Shown: positions 51,205-61,066 of the stretch, in pieces
Numbering within the stretch: the first letter of the stretch is position 1
How the letters are laid out: every line of letters begins with the position of its first letter
DNA from: Fidelibacterota bacterium MT.SAG.3
GTDB lineage: Bacteria > Fidelibacterota > SORT01
Length of the DNA stretch: 64,000 nt
Assembly (NCBI GenBank): GCA_004402895.1
Contig: SORT01000002.1
Location: 19,763 to 83,762 of the forward strand
Reading direction: 5' to 3'
Notes under the pieces: generated by a model
What the model saw: the letters and a program-made list of their open reading frames with translations, nothing else
Database searches by the model: none
Told to the model about the DNA's origin: nothing
Position numbers and translations under genes: made by a program

Positions 51205-52788
51205 CTACTCTTCTACCCTGATAATCGCTCCGGTCAGCTTTGCGTCTATAACTTTATTCCCGGAAAGAAATTCTATCGTTGCTTCAGACAATAGTTTCCT
51301 GCTATCCACTCCATTTTTAGGTGTGAATCCAAAATAAAATTCGGCTTGGCTGAATAGCACAAAATCGATCGATCCACACTTGTAAGTTGCCTCAGGATCT
51401 ATCTCTTTCCCGTTTACCCAAGCGCCTAACAGTTCGGATTTGTCGCCACTGATCCGGTATTTGTAAGAGAGCCCGGACATTTGTAACTCTTCGTTCCCGG
51501 TTTTCCTCGCTACTTCGATATTGAACTTTATCATATTGAGAAGCTCTTCACCCGTAACCTCAAATGTCACCAACGTATTTTCAAATGGAAGCATCTCCTT
51601 TATATCGAGTCTCGTTAGAGGTCCGGCGCTCACATTTTTCCTGATGCCACCACTGTTCATGATGGCGAAATCTGAATTGGTAGCGCTTTTTATTATTGAA
51701 GCTACCCAGCTTCCCACATTCGATTCCCTCCTTGAAGAACGTTCAAGATCGGATAATAGCGTTGCCAACGTGTCACCGTACATTTTCTGAATTTCAGCTT
51801 CGAATCCACTGATTTTACTCGCAAGGTTGGGTTCAACCACAATTGAATCGACCCACAGAGGTATTAATCTTCCATCATACCAAAAAACAGTGTCACCCTG
51901 CACCACGATTTCCAACCTACCGAGATTTGCCGTTCTCGAACCCGTTTGTAAAATAATGACCCTGTTTTCAATCAGGGGTTTTTCAAGCCGTGTGTGCCCA
52001 TGTCCCCCAATTATTATATCAACGCCTTTCACCTCTCTGGCGAGTTCCTTATCCTCTTCTACTCCGGCATGAGTAAGCAGAATGATCAAATCTGTGAGAG
52101 GATCGATCTCCTTCACTACAGCTTCCGCAGCTATCGTTAGATCAATCAGTTCGAGTCCTACTATTCTTGATTTCAATACAACATCATAGAAGTGCTTTGT
52201 CATGAGTCCGATCACACCGACTTTTATTCCCGCTATCTCTAAAATCTCATAAGTAGCCGCTATCGGCTTGCCCTCTTTCAATAAGTTAGCGTTCACGATC
52301 GGAAAGTCGGCTATTTCATAAAATTTGGTGACGTTATCCTGACCATTGTCGAATTCATGATTCCCGAGGGTCATTATATCATAACCCATCTCATTCATCA
52401 TTTGCAGAAGCGCTCCACCCTTAGCGCCCTCAACCTCTTTTTCCGATAAGAGCGTCCCTGTCATTAGATCACCTGCATCCATCAATAGAGTAGGCAGGCC
52501 TTTTTCCCTTTCACGCTTTATATACGCATCAAGCGCTCCGAACCCACCGATAAGTGGCTTCACTTCTCCTTCTATCCAAAAAGCATTTAAAGGAATATAT
52601 TGGGCGTGCATGTCATTGGTATGAAGAATCACCAATTTAGCGGATTCCGGCTGAGTTGATTTTTCGGTTTCAGACCCACCTGTGCAACCGATGAGTATAA
52701 AAATCAGCATCAGAAAAGCTATAAATTTGAACCTTCGCCCAATAATCTTATTCTGTGAATTGCGCTTCGCTAAAGATGTACTAATCAT
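51205..52788 (-). CDS. 5'-nucleotidase/UshA-like metallophosphatase lipoprotein
   Basis: The protein is 527 residues. After a basic start, FLMLIFILIGC makes a lipoprotein anchor (Cys ~35). The calcineurin-like domain has LHTNDMHAQY (metal Asp, His), DAGDLMTGT, GNHEFDNG and GGHGHT, a complete di-metal set. The C-terminal 5'-nucleotidase domain has SGGIRKNVSAG and the substrate-binding LPFENTLV. It hydrolyses nucleotides or sugar phosphates outside the inner membrane. Overlaps the upstream saccharopine-dehydrogenase-like gene by 8 bp. Confidence 0.93.
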   Translation of the reverse strand: MISTSLAKRNSQNKIIGRRFKFIAFLMLIFILIGCTGGSETEKSTQPESAKLVILHTNDMHAQYIPLNAFWIEGEVKPLIGGFGALDAYIKREREKGLPTLLMDAGDLMTGTLLSEKEVEGAKGGALLQMMNEMGYDIMTLGNHEFDNGQDNVTKFYEIADFPIVNANLLKEGKPIAATYEILEIAGIKVGVIGLMTKHFYDVVLKSRIVGLELIDLTIAAEAVVKEIDPLTDLIILLTHAGVEEDKELAREVKGVDIIIGGHGHTRLEKPLIENRVIILQTGSRTANLGRLEIVVQGDTVFWYDGRLIPLWVDSIVVEPNLASKISGFEAEIQKMYGDTLATLLSDLERSSRRESNVGSWVASIIKSATNSDFAIMNSGGIRKNVSAGPLTRLDIKEMLPFENTLVTFEVTGEELLNMIKFNIEVARKTGNEELQMSGLSYKYRISGDKSELLGAWVNGKEIDPEATYKCGSIDFVLFSQAEFYFGFTPKNGVDSRKLLSEATIEFLSGNKVIDAKLTGAIIRVEE

Positions 52789-53938
52789 TTACCGGCTCCT
52801 CACTTATCTTGAAATTAATATCTCTCTTTTTCAATTCATTCACAAACAGCTCTAGCTCCAATGCTTTCTCCTGCGGTAAAGCCCCTGGTCCCTTCGTCTC
52901 GCCCCTTCCCATCATCAGTCCGACAATGGCGGCGGGATAACCGGTTGTTCGCATCATTGACGTCATATTGAAATCTTCATCGTAATGATCTACAAGATCC
53001 CATGTCTCTTTAATCCTCTTGCCCTCTTTTATTCCCGATACTTCTAATTTAACAAGTGTAACATCTTTGCCCGAATTCGGAAGGTTTTTCTCTAACAGCG
53101 CGGCTAACAGATTTTGTGGAATCACTGCCTCATTATCAATTGTAATCTCTTCCGTATCAGCCAAACCAATATCGAACATCGCTTTAATCAGGTCTCTATG
53201 CCCTTTATACCGAATGGTTTTGTAATCAAGGAATTTAATTTTGTCCTTGTAAGTCTCCGGTAAGGTCGAAGTTCCTCCAAGAGTAATAAACGCCTCCATC
53301 TCTGGAAACTCATCTCCGAAACTCAGTTCTTCTAAACCGCTCAATGTAGGAACGCTCTTCAGTTCACCGTCCGATAACATCACAGCCTCACCTAAATACT
53401 CATTGAGAAGTCCATGTACAGAAAATAGCTGCATGTAATTTAATGGTGGAACTGGATTCAACGGCAGCCCTCCAACTCGAATTTTCAGACTTTCTACCTC
53501 ATCAAAACTTTCAATTATGTAGGCAGAAACGGCATTAGCCATTCCGGGAGCCAATCCGCAATCGGGTATAACAGTAACGCCATTTTTAACCGCTTCATCA
53601 TGAAGTTTCAATTCCTCATGAACAATGTCCGTGTTACCACCAAGATCGCAAAAATTGCATCCTGTCTCGACGGCTGTCTTCGCTAAATCCAAATTGAACA
53701 TATAAGGCACCGCACTTATTACGACTGAATTGCCTGCCATGAGAGCGGCAACATCCTTTAGATTTGTTACGTCAACAATAGCGCTATGCAATTTGGGATC
53801 CTCTATTCCGTCTAAACAATTCATAATTTGCTCTTCTGATCTGTCAGCCACAATAACCTTTTCGACATCTTTTTGATTCAGGCAATCAAACGCTATTGCT
53901 CTTCCCATTCTGCCTGCGCCAAGTATAAGAATATTCAT
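52781..53938 (-). CDS. Saccharopine-dehydrogenase-family oxidoreductase (lysine 6-dehydrogenase-like)
   Basis: The protein is 385 residues. MNILILGAGRMGRAIAFDCL binds NAD(P); VISAVPYMFNLDLAKTAVETGCNFCDLGGN and DCGLAPGMANAVSAYI follow the saccharopine dehydrogenase/Lys6DH layout, and TTGYPAAIVGLMM near the end is typical. Activity on lysine, saccharopine or a related amino acid is likely but unresolved. It lies between a PD40 lipoprotein gene (1-bp gap) and the nucleotidase gene. Confidence 0.85.
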   Translation of the reverse strand: MNILILGAGRMGRAIAFDCLNQKDVEKVIVADRSEEQIMNCLDGIEDPKLHSAIVDVTNLKDVAALMAGNSVVISAVPYMFNLDLAKTAVETGCNFCDLGGNTDIVHEELKLHDEAVKNGVTVIPDCGLAPGMANAVSAYIIESFDEVESLKIRVGGLPLNPVPPLNYMQLFSVHGLLNEYLGEAVMLSDGELKSVPTLSGLEELSFGDEFPEMEAFITLGGTSTLPETYKDKIKFLDYKTIRYKGHRDLIKAMFDIGLADTEEITIDNEAVIPQNLLAALLEKNLPNSGKDVTLVKLEVSGIKEGKRIKETWDLVDHYDEDFNMTSMMRTTGYPAAIVGLMMGRGETKGPGALPQEKALELELFVNELKKRDINFKISEEPVND

Positions 53939-53939
53939 T

Positions 53940-55058
53940 TTATTTTATCCAGTCCACAATGAATAAATTCGTTTCCCCGCGAACTTTATTATTCCGGTTT
54001 GACGCAAACACAAGCTTATTTCCATCCTTAGAAAACATCGGGAAGCCGTCAAATGTTGAATTATACGTTATCTGTTCCAACCCGCTACCATCACTGTTTA
54101 CCATCCATAGATCAAAATTTCTACCCTTAGGATCGGCTAAATTCGAGCTGAATATGATCCTGTTGCCGTCAGGATGGAAATAGGGGCCGAAATTAGCCGC
54201 GCCGTTATCAGTAACTTGGGTTTTATTGGAGCCGTCTGAATCCATCACATATATTTCCAATTTTCCGGGACGTATCAGATCCGTTTCAAGTAGATTGATA
54301 TAGTTTGCTTTTTCGGTGGAATCGGTCGGATGATAGGCGCGAAATACAATTTTTGAAGCATCTTTGTTAAAAAACGGCCCTCCATCATATCCAATCTCAT
54401 CAGTCAACTGAAATAGTCCACTCCCATCCGAGTTCATCGTCCATATATCCAGATCACCGCTGCGTTTAGATGTAAAAACTATCTTGCTGCCGTCTTCAGA
54501 AAGCGTAGCCTCTGCGTCATAGCCATATTCATCAGTCAATTTTGTGAGTTCGGAGCCATCGTTATTTGCTATATAAATGTCATAGTAAGGGTAAACAGCC
54601 CATGTGTATCCTTTGGAATAGTCCGGTTCAGGCGGACATTCAGTTGCTTCCGCGTGTGTAGAGGAATATAATATCTTGGCGCTGCCCGGCATAAAATATC
54701 CACACGTAGTCCTCCCTTTTCCTGTACTGACCAACCTCTGATTATTTCCATCTACATCCATAATAAAAATCTGATCACATTCATATTCCCCGCGCGTTGT
54801 CTGAAATATCAATTCAGTGTCATCCGAATTGAAATATGCTTCTGCATTCTGACCGCCAAATGTCAGTTGAATTATTTTTCCGAAGTGCCGTTCTCCCGTT
54901 ACAATCAGCGGATTCGCCTCTTCTTTTGTTTTCACCATTCCGATCCCGCTTTCTTCTTCAATTATAATTGTTTTTGAGCAAGACACCGAAAGCAGAATAG
55001 TTAGTATGACTACAAATTCTATGATTTTGGATCGCAATTTTCTCCCTAATTCAGACAA
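53940..55058 (-). CDS. TolB/PD40-type beta-propeller lipoprotein
   Basis: The protein is 372 residues from a TTG start; signal IIEFVVILTILLSVSC with lipid Cys ~28. Five to six PD40 (WD40-like) repeats follow (GGQNAEAYFNSDDTELIFQT, ATLSEDGSKIVFTSKRSGDLD, YFHPDGNRIIFSSN, MFSKDGNKLVFASN), as in TolB C-terminal propellers. It may bind peptides or an envelope partner. First gene of a probable three-gene operon with the dehydrogenase and nucleotidase. Confidence 0.88.
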   Translation of the reverse strand: MSELGRKLRSKIIEFVVILTILLSVSCSKTIIIEEESGIGMVKTKEEANPLIVTGERHFGKIIQLTFGGQNAEAYFNSDDTELIFQTTRGEYECDQIFIMDVDGNNQRLVSTGKGRTTCGYFMPGSAKILYSSTHAEATECPPEPDYSKGYTWAVYPYYDIYIANNDGSELTKLTDEYGYDAEATLSEDGSKIVFTSKRSGDLDIWTMNSDGSGLFQLTDEIGYDGGPFFNKDASKIVFRAYHPTDSTEKANYINLLETDLIRPGKLEIYVMDSDGSNKTQVTDNGAANFGPYFHPDGNRIIFSSNLADPKGRNFDLWMVNSDGSGLEQITYNSTFDGFPMFSKDGNKLVFASNRNNKVRGETNLFIVDWIK

Positions 55059-55110
55059 ATTTCTTTTATGAAATTTAACTCAGGAATTGGAATAATTCAA
55101 TACTACAAAT

Positions 55111-56307
55111 TCAGCGCAGGGTCGTTTCCACCATTCTACAAAGCCAGGCGACAAGGAGTCCAGGATATACGCCAATTATGTTTCCTAAAATCGCCATCAT
55201 AAGTCCGACAGGAGCCATACTCGGCGAATAAACTTCAGCAACGACCGGCGCCGATGCCGTTCCTCCCACGTTCGCCTGACTGCCTACCGCAAAGAAAAAC
55301 ATAGGCGCTTTTATGAGCTTCGCCGTAACTAAAAGAACTGTCCCATGCACCAATAACCAAACGATTCCAATCCCAACAAAAACCGGTGATTCCAATATCA
55401 TTGCCAAATCAGCGCGAGCTCCCACGGATGCCAATAATAAATATAAACCCATGTAACCGACTTTTGAGGCTCCGGCGTCTTCAAGCCGGGAAACTTTTGT
55501 AAAGGAAAGAGCTACGCCAAATAGTGACGCAAATATCACTGTCCATGTAAAGGCGCTGACTATCCCGCCTATATTCGGCAGAAACTCTCCCAATCGTAAA
55601 AAAAGGTATGACCCCGTGAATCCTAATCCGAGCATTAGTGATAAATCCCTGAGAGTAATAGGCTTACCTCGACTCTCCTGCACTTTCTTCAGATTATCAC
55701 GGACTTTATCAAGCACCGTTCGGTCTGCTCCCGTCCATTTATCAAATTTTGCTTGAAAACCTGAAAACGCGATTATCAACCCCATCCATCCATATCCAAC
55801 TACAGTGTCCACCACGATAACAGGTCCGTACATCGCCGCAGGCGTTCCGATCCCCTCTGCGATAGCCATCATATTCGCAGTACCTCCGATCCAACTACCG
55901 GATAACATTCCCATTCCCTTCCAGATACCCTCAGGCGCCCAATTGAGAAACAGCGCTAACGCGATGGGAGCGCCTATGACTATGCCGAATGTACCCGCAA
56001 GCATCATGGTCAAGGCTGTCTTTCCAAGTTTAATTATCTCGGGAAGGTTGGCAGATAACAGCATCAGTATAAGACTAAATGGAAGCAGATACCGTGTTAT
56101 CCATGAGTATACCGGCGAACTATCAGGAAGAATACCCAGAGTAGTGGAGATCATCGGTACAAAATAAGCCCAGATAACCGGAGGCAAATAATGGAACAGC
56201 TTCTTTAACTGCTTGACCTCAGAGAGGATAAAGACAAATGCCACCGCTCCGGTGAGATAAATAAAAATGGTCGTAGGATCAGATATTAGGGTTACATTTT
56301 CAGACAT
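55111..56307 (-). CDS. DUF819-family membrane protein, putative transporter
   Basis: The protein is 398 residues with about ten transmembrane segments. The MGMLSGSWIGGTANMMAIAEG and GSQANVGGTASAPVVAEVY signatures are typical of DUF819, and match half-repeats characteristic of inverted-repeat transporters. Substrate unknown. It begins with ATG 56307 and stands ahead of the PD40 operon on the same strand (52-bp gap). Confidence 0.9.
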   Translation of the reverse strand: MSENVTLISDPTTIFIYLTGAVAFVFILSEVKQLKKLFHYLPPVIWAYFVPMISTTLGILPDSSPVYSWITRYLLPFSLILMLLSANLPEIIKLGKTALTMMLAGTFGIVIGAPIALALFLNWAPEGIWKGMGMLSGSWIGGTANMMAIAEGIGTPAAMYGPVIVVDTVVGYGWMGLIIAFSGFQAKFDKWTGADRTVLDKVRDNLKKVQESRGKPITLRDLSLMLGLGFTGSYLFLRLGEFLPNIGGIVSAFTWTVIFASLFGVALSFTKVSRLEDAGASKVGYMGLYLLLASVGARADLAMILESPVFVGIGIVWLLVHGTVLLVTAKLIKAPMFFFAVGSQANVGGTASAPVVAEVYSPSMAPVGLMMAILGNIIGVYPGLLVAWLCRMVETTLR

Positions 56308-56384
56308 GATCTGCTATTTTCGCTCCTTGAATAATGAAATTATTTTAAATAAAAAATATATCTAGTTAAGGTAGATACAATAAC

Positions 56385-57008
56385 CTATACATTCACTTTC
56401 TGGCTCTTCTGATCAGCGCCCCCCAGATACTTCCCGAATTGACCTGCTAAATGAGCGCTGACCGTTATGCCCCAAAATGTGAAAAATGGAATACCTATCC
56501 CAAACATCAGAGAACCGAAGAAAAATGAAAAACTTATTATCGCTAACGACAGCAGAACCATAGGAATGTAAATTCCGGTATTATTCATTATTGTATTTAT
56601 CATTTCATTTACTCTATATGCCGACATAAAATCACCTGTCCTTGCAAAATTTATGGTCACCATCGGCAGCCAGAAAATGAGCAATAATATTAAAACCAAC
56701 GTTATAGCACCCGTGTCTCCTATTGTATCGTCAAGAAATACGGTAATAATTATAACCGGAAGAGTATATGAAAAATAGATTATTAGAATCATAAATCCTT
56801 TTTGAAATTTATCGGTGAGATCAGACCAATCAGGAAGGATCTCTTCTTTTCCATTGATAGTATTTTGCAGTACACTAAAATAATATCCCAAAACAAATGG
56901 ATATCCTATAAAAAAGAGCGATGCAATATTCCAAAGCCCTCCGATAAAGATCTTGGAACGCCATGAGCTGTCTTTGAACATAAAACTAAATGATTTGGAA
57001 AAATCCAT
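56385..57008 (-). CDS. DUF4013-like membrane protein
   Basis: The protein is 207 residues with five to six hydrophobic segments. FMFKDSSWRSKIFIGGLWNI and GYYFSVLQNTINGKEEILPDWSD fit the DUF4013 pattern (amphipathic start, PxW motif). Function unknown. Confidence 0.75.
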   Translation of the reverse strand: MDFSKSFSFMFKDSSWRSKIFIGGLWNIASLFFIGYPFVLGYYFSVLQNTINGKEEILPDWSDLTDKFQKGFMILIIYFSYTLPVIIITVFLDDTIGDTGAITLVLILLLIFWLPMVTINFARTGDFMSAYRVNEMINTIMNNTGIYIPMVLLSLAIISFSFFFGSLMFGIGIPFFTFWGITVSAHLAGQFGKYLGGADQKSQKVNV

Positions 57009-57198
57009 TATTTTATCGGCAGCTCCTTTACGTTAAATACGAGTACAATTCTAAAATAGTTGTCTTAGCGGCACACATTAATGCGGTTAAGATAGAAGTA
57101 ACTCTCTTTTCCGGCAAGTATAAAATTATATCTCTGAGAGTATCACGGCGATTTACGTCTTGATTAAAATTCAATTTTTCTCTAATTTCAAGCTCAAT

Positions 57199-57684
57199 AT
57201 GATGATATTTCTTCTACGATGTATAAAAAACACTCCGTTAATTCTTCTCATCATCAGTTCGATCTTAGCGACCGATATCAGCCAACTCTTCGCAGCTCAA
57301 CTGAGATGCCCTGACCAGTTTCTAAAAAACGGAATATTCTTACTTAAGAAAAAAAAGACCAGTGATGCGCTATCCACATTCAATCAAATTGTACACAACT
57401 TTCCGCAATGCCCGCAAGCGGAGGAAGCTCAGTGGCAATTGGTAAAATACTACTCAAATGTTGCTCGGGGTAACAATAGTGACGAGTATTATCAATTAGC
57501 GTCTGACCACATAAAATTTTATCTTTTCTACTGGCCAAACGGTATATACAGGCAAGCCGTACTAAAGGAACAGGATTGGAACCAACGAAGTTTAGCGCCT
57601 CTGCTGATGCGGAAAAGTATTTTTATCTCTTTACTCTCTTTGGCGCTTTTGATCGTCGTTGCGTTGACTCTTGGTTCCAAATGA
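57199..57684 (+). CDS. Small TPR-like envelope protein with C-terminal anchor
   Basis: The track starts at TTG 57160; I prefer ATG 57199, where the hydrophobic segment (MMIFLLRCIKNTPLILLII) begins, giving 161 residues. A short TPR/BamD-like unit (FLKNGIFLLKKKKTSDALST...FPQCPQAEEAQWQLVKYY) and a C-terminal transmembrane helix (ISLLSLALLIVVALTL) follow. No SD is seen. Unassigned. Confidence 0.5.
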   Translation: MMIFLLRCIKNTPLILLIISSILATDISQLFAAQLRCPDQFLKNGIFLLKKKKTSDALSTFNQIVHNFPQCPQAEEAQWQLVKYYSNVARGNNSDEYYQLASDHIKFYLFYWPNGIYRQAVLKEQDWNQRSLAPLLMRKSIFISLLSLALLIVVALTLGSK

Positions 57685-57685
57685 A

Positions 57686-58252
57686 TTACTCAGCTGCTTC
57701 AGGTTTCTTGAAATTCAGATCATAATCAAACGATACTTTTATTTTCCAATATTTATCACTTCCTATTCTGCTGCTTTCAAATGTCGGTTTGATAAATATT
57801 TTTTCTGCCAAAAGATGTTTATAAGAGACTGTCAGTTCAGATTTATCAAATCCTGAAAGATCGGATGAATATGAAGACCTGAATTCGGCTCCCTTGAATG
57901 ATCGAGAATAACCCACCCAGACCATATCTCTTCGGTCTTCAAAATAGTCCTGAAAAACCGCCTCATATCCAACAAATTGATAGATAGCGCGCATACTTTG
58001 AGTATTAATTGATTGCGCCGAACGTTTAAAATGCTCTATTTCGGCTTTTACTCCCTTATATATGGGGGATTTCGCCATAATCCGCTCACCTCTGTATTCG
58101 ATGCCGTTAGTTCGCTCCCATACTCGCGAAGCGGAGAAGAGCTCTCCGCTAAAAGCAAACTCGAACAGCCTGTCATACGGTTTATCCTGTATATTCGCGC
58201 TGCTCATGAACAAACTCAAAGAAAGTGTTTTCAGTAGTAAACTTACATCCAT
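57686..58252 (-). CDS. Hypothetical exported beta-rich protein
   Basis: The protein is 188 residues. A possible signal peptide (LLLKTLSLSLFMSSANIQ) leads into alternating strands (MVWVGYSRSFKGAEFRSSY, LTVSYKHLLAEKIFIKPTF, YWKIKVSFDYDLNF), resembling a small outer-membrane barrel. No family recognised. Its stop abuts the convergent TPR-like gene. Confidence 0.55.
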   Translation of the reverse strand: MDVSLLLKTLSLSLFMSSANIQDKPYDRLFEFAFSGELFSASRVWERTNGIEYRGERIMAKSPIYKGVKAEIEHFKRSAQSINTQSMRAIYQFVGYEAVFQDYFEDRRDMVWVGYSRSFKGAEFRSSYSSDLSGFDKSELTVSYKHLLAEKIFIKPTFESSRIGSDKYWKIKVSFDYDLNFKKPEAAE

Positions 58253-58372
58253 ATTTTCTCAGCTATTCCTATTGAATTCAATTTTATTTAATTCGATAAA
58301 ATAATGAATTGGAACTACAATTTCTTGTTTATCTGACATTATAGTCCATAAATTCTGCCGCAAGGAATAATA

Positions 58373-59749
58373 TTGAATAGTTTACTTATAAAAGATCCGC
58401 TGTTGACCGTTACGATGGATCCGGAAAATGATAACTTCACTTCCGGCTGGGTTCTCATCAAGAAGAATAAGATTGACAGCATCGGGACCGGAAAGCAGCC
58501 TGATGCTGACACGGTCATAGACGCAAAAGGCATGGTGCTTCTTCCCGGCTTGGTAAATACGCACCATCATATGTATCAGACACTCACGCGAAATCTTCCC
58601 GGCGCTCAAAATTCTCATCTATTTTCATGGTTAGAGACGCTCTACGAAGTTTGGGGAGAATTGACCGAAGAAGCTGTCTTTGTCAGCGCTCAGGTCGCGA
58701 TAGCAGAGCTGCTGCTATCCGGCTGCACAACCACATCCGACCATCTCTATCTGTTTCCTTCCGCAGCATCCAAACATCTCATTGACAAGGAGATAGATGC
58801 GGCATTGGAGCTTGGAATTCGGTTCCATCCTACACGCGGCTCTATGTCTTTAGGAAGAAGCGCGGGTGGATTACCTCCTGACACTGTTATCCAGACAGAA
58901 GAGGAAATAATCGATGATTCCATTCGATTGATAGAAAAATACCATGACCCTGAACCGTTATCAATGTTGAGAGTAGCTCTCGCGCCCTGCTCACCCTTTT
59001 CTGTTACTCCTGATCTTATGAAAAAATCCCGTGAACTTGCCGACAAGTATGATGTGAGATTACACACCCATCTGGCTGAATCCAAAGATGAGGAAAAATT
59101 TTGTCTTGACAAATTCGGTCAGAGACCTGTGGATTTCGCTGAATCGCTCGGTTGGCTGGGAGACGATGTCTGGTTTGCGCACACCGTCCATTTGAACGAT
59201 AACGAAATTGAAAAACTTTCAGCTACCAAAACCGGAGTCTCTCATTGTCCTACTTCAAACATGAGATTAGGCTCCGGCATTGCGCCTGTGGCTAAAATGC
59301 TTGATGCGGGTGTATCGGTTTCGATAGGTGTGGACGGTTCTGCTTCAAATGACAGCTCCAATATGTTGAACGAACTCCGTCAATCGCTGCTGTTGCAGCG
59401 CCTTACGGATGACAGATGGCTTTCTGCGGCTGAAGTACTTCGCATGGGCACATTGGGCGGCGCAGAAATTCTCGGCAGAAAAAATATCGGAATGATCAAG
59501 CCGGGCGCGGCAGCAGATCTGATCCTGATAGATCTGAACGATATAGGATACGCCGGATCAAAATCCGATCCACTTGCTGCTATAGTTTTTTGTATAGGCA
59601 CGCAGAGAGTTTCCTGGTCGATAATTAACGGAAAAATCGTAGTTGAAAATGGCGAACTTAAAGGTCTGAACCTCAAAGAGATTTCTGATAGAGCGGACAA
59701 AATATCTCAAGAGATGATTAGCCGTTCAAATAAAAACAGTGTAACTTAA
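58373..59749 (+). CDS. Amidohydrolase, 8-oxoguanine-deaminase/AtzB-like
   Basis: The protein is 458 residues from TTG 58373 with AAGGA six bases upstream. Metal site LVNTHHHMYQTLTRNLPG (HxH), LHTHLAES, HTVHLN and VDGSASND (metal Asp) give a complete cytosine-deaminase-like amidohydrolase centre. The NLPG and FSWLETLYEVW pattern matches 8-oxoguanine/guanine-type deaminases and hydroxyatrazine hydrolases. Linked to xanthine-dehydrogenase-type subunits, so a purine substrate is likely. Eight bases before the FAD-subunit gene. Confidence 0.87.
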   Translation: MNSLLIKDPLLTVTMDPENDNFTSGWVLIKKNKIDSIGTGKQPDADTVIDAKGMVLLPGLVNTHHHMYQTLTRNLPGAQNSHLFSWLETLYEVWGELTEEAVFVSAQVAIAELLLSGCTTTSDHLYLFPSAASKHLIDKEIDAALELGIRFHPTRGSMSLGRSAGGLPPDTVIQTEEEIIDDSIRLIEKYHDPEPLSMLRVALAPCSPFSVTPDLMKKSRELADKYDVRLHTHLAESKDEEKFCLDKFGQRPVDFAESLGWLGDDVWFAHTVHLNDNEIEKLSATKTGVSHCPTSNMRLGSGIAPVAKMLDAGVSVSIGVDGSASNDSSNMLNELRQSLLLQRLTDDRWLSAAEVLRMGTLGGAEILGRKNIGMIKPGAAADLILIDLNDIGYAGSKSDPLAAIVFCIGTQRVSWSIINGKIVVENGELKGLNLKEISDRADKISQEMISRSNKNSVT

Positions 59750-59756
59750 TCGTGAT

Positions 59757-60611
59757 ATGGGATTAACAAAACTTTCTGACTACTATCGCCCAAAAAAACT
59801 TACAGAAGCAATTCGGCTTCTGAAAGAGAATGACGGATACTTTCCAATTGGAGGCGGCACATGGCTTATACCTTACGGAGGTCCGGAAGTAAGAGGCATT
59901 GTTGATCTCTCCGAAGCGGGCATCAGAGAGATCAGACTCGAAGAAACCTTAATGTACATCGGCGCGTCAACAACATTGAACGACCTGCTCACTGCTCCTG
60001 AAACGTCCTCACATCCATACGGCTTTATCCGGGAAACAATCAATTCTGAAGGCAGCACAAGGCTTATTGACTCTGTCTCAACCGTGGGTGGTAAAATTGC
60101 GCTCGGAAGAGGCGATTCATCATTTCTTGCGGGTTTGGCTGCCATTGATGCTACCATAATACTGTTCGGTAAAATGAGTGAGGATATCAAACTTTGGGAC
60201 TATCTGAATGATTCCGAACTCCGAAACGAAAACCACATTATTTCAGGCATAGAGATCTCGACTCCCGAAAATATACATTCAGTGATATTTGAGTCCATAA
60301 GCTATATCCGATCCTCTCCTCCACTGATCTCGCTTGCGTTATACCTGACCTTATCCGGCAACTTGATCGAATCGGTAAGGATAGTTTTCTCTTCGATAGA
60401 AGAAAAATTGGTCAGATTGGAAGAGGCGGAAACGATGCTTCTCGGTAAAGAATTGAATGATGAACTGATAAAGAAAGTTTCAGCATTGGCAGCGAAGACC
60501 ATTGAGCCTTCGTATGATCCAAAAGGCTCGGCTGAATATAAAAAAGCAATGGCGGGTCTCTTGATCGAAAGATCTCTCATTAAGATCAACAGCAATAGAG
60601 GCGTTAGTTGA
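59757..60611 (+). CDS. FAD-binding subunit of a xanthine-dehydrogenase-type hydroxylase
   Basis: The protein is 284 residues. DYYRPKKLTEAIRLL and FPIGGGTWLIP are the FAD-binding start of CoxM/XdhB-like subunits; IGASTTLNDLL and STVGGKIALG contact FAD. The stop overlaps the next TTG (TTGA). It transfers electrons from the iron-sulfur subunit to FAD/NAD. Confidence 0.88.
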   Translation: MGLTKLSDYYRPKKLTEAIRLLKENDGYFPIGGGTWLIPYGGPEVRGIVDLSEAGIREIRLEETLMYIGASTTLNDLLTAPETSSHPYGFIRETINSEGSTRLIDSVSTVGGKIALGRGDSSFLAGLAAIDATIILFGKMSEDIKLWDYLNDSELRNENHIISGIEISTPENIHSVIFESISYIRSSPPLISLALYLTLSGNLIESVRIVFSSIEEKLVRLEEAETMLLGKELNDELIKKVSALAAKTIEPSYDPKGSAEYKKAMAGLLIERSLIKINSNRGVS

Positions 60612-61066
60612 AAAGCATCACCATATCCGTCAACGATAAAAAAATCCATGCGGAAATTCCCGCTCCACAAACACTTCTTGATTTTCTGCGCTCAAACGGA
60701 ATAATGAGCGTAAAACGCGGATGTGAGTCGGGAGAATGTGGATCTTGCGCTGTTCTCGTTGATGATGAACCGAGAGCATCATGTATCACTCTGACCCTCC
60801 AGGCAGACGGTAAAGAAGTTAAAACGGTTGATGCATTATCTACCCGTCCCGACCTCTCGGAACTGCAAAAAAGATTCATTGAAGTCGGGGCAATTCAATG
60901 CGGATACTGTACTCCGGCACTGCTTTTATTGGCGGACCATTATTTAAATAATGCGCTCTCCCCTTCAGAAAAAGAACTGCGGGAAGCGATTTCGGGTGTT
61001 TTATGCAGATGTACAGGTTACCTCAAACCCGTCGAAGCGATAAAAAAAGAGTTTAAGGCAAATTGA
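60608..61066 (+). CDS. [2Fe-2S] subunit of the xanthine-dehydrogenase-type hydroxylase
   Basis: The protein is 152 residues from TTG 60608 in a TTGA overlap. The plant-type cluster CESGECGSC (with a fourth Cys ~60) and the helical cluster CGYC...CRCTGY supply eight Cys for two [2Fe-2S] clusters. Length is normal for CoxS/XdhC-like subunits. Coupled at both ends. Confidence 0.95.
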   Translation: MKSITISVNDKKIHAEIPAPQTLLDFLRSNGIMSVKRGCESGECGSCAVLVDDEPRASCITLTLQADGKEVKTVDALSTRPDLSELQKRFIEVGAIQCGYCTPALLLLADHYLNNALSPSEKELREAISGVLCRCTGYLKPVEAIKKEFKAN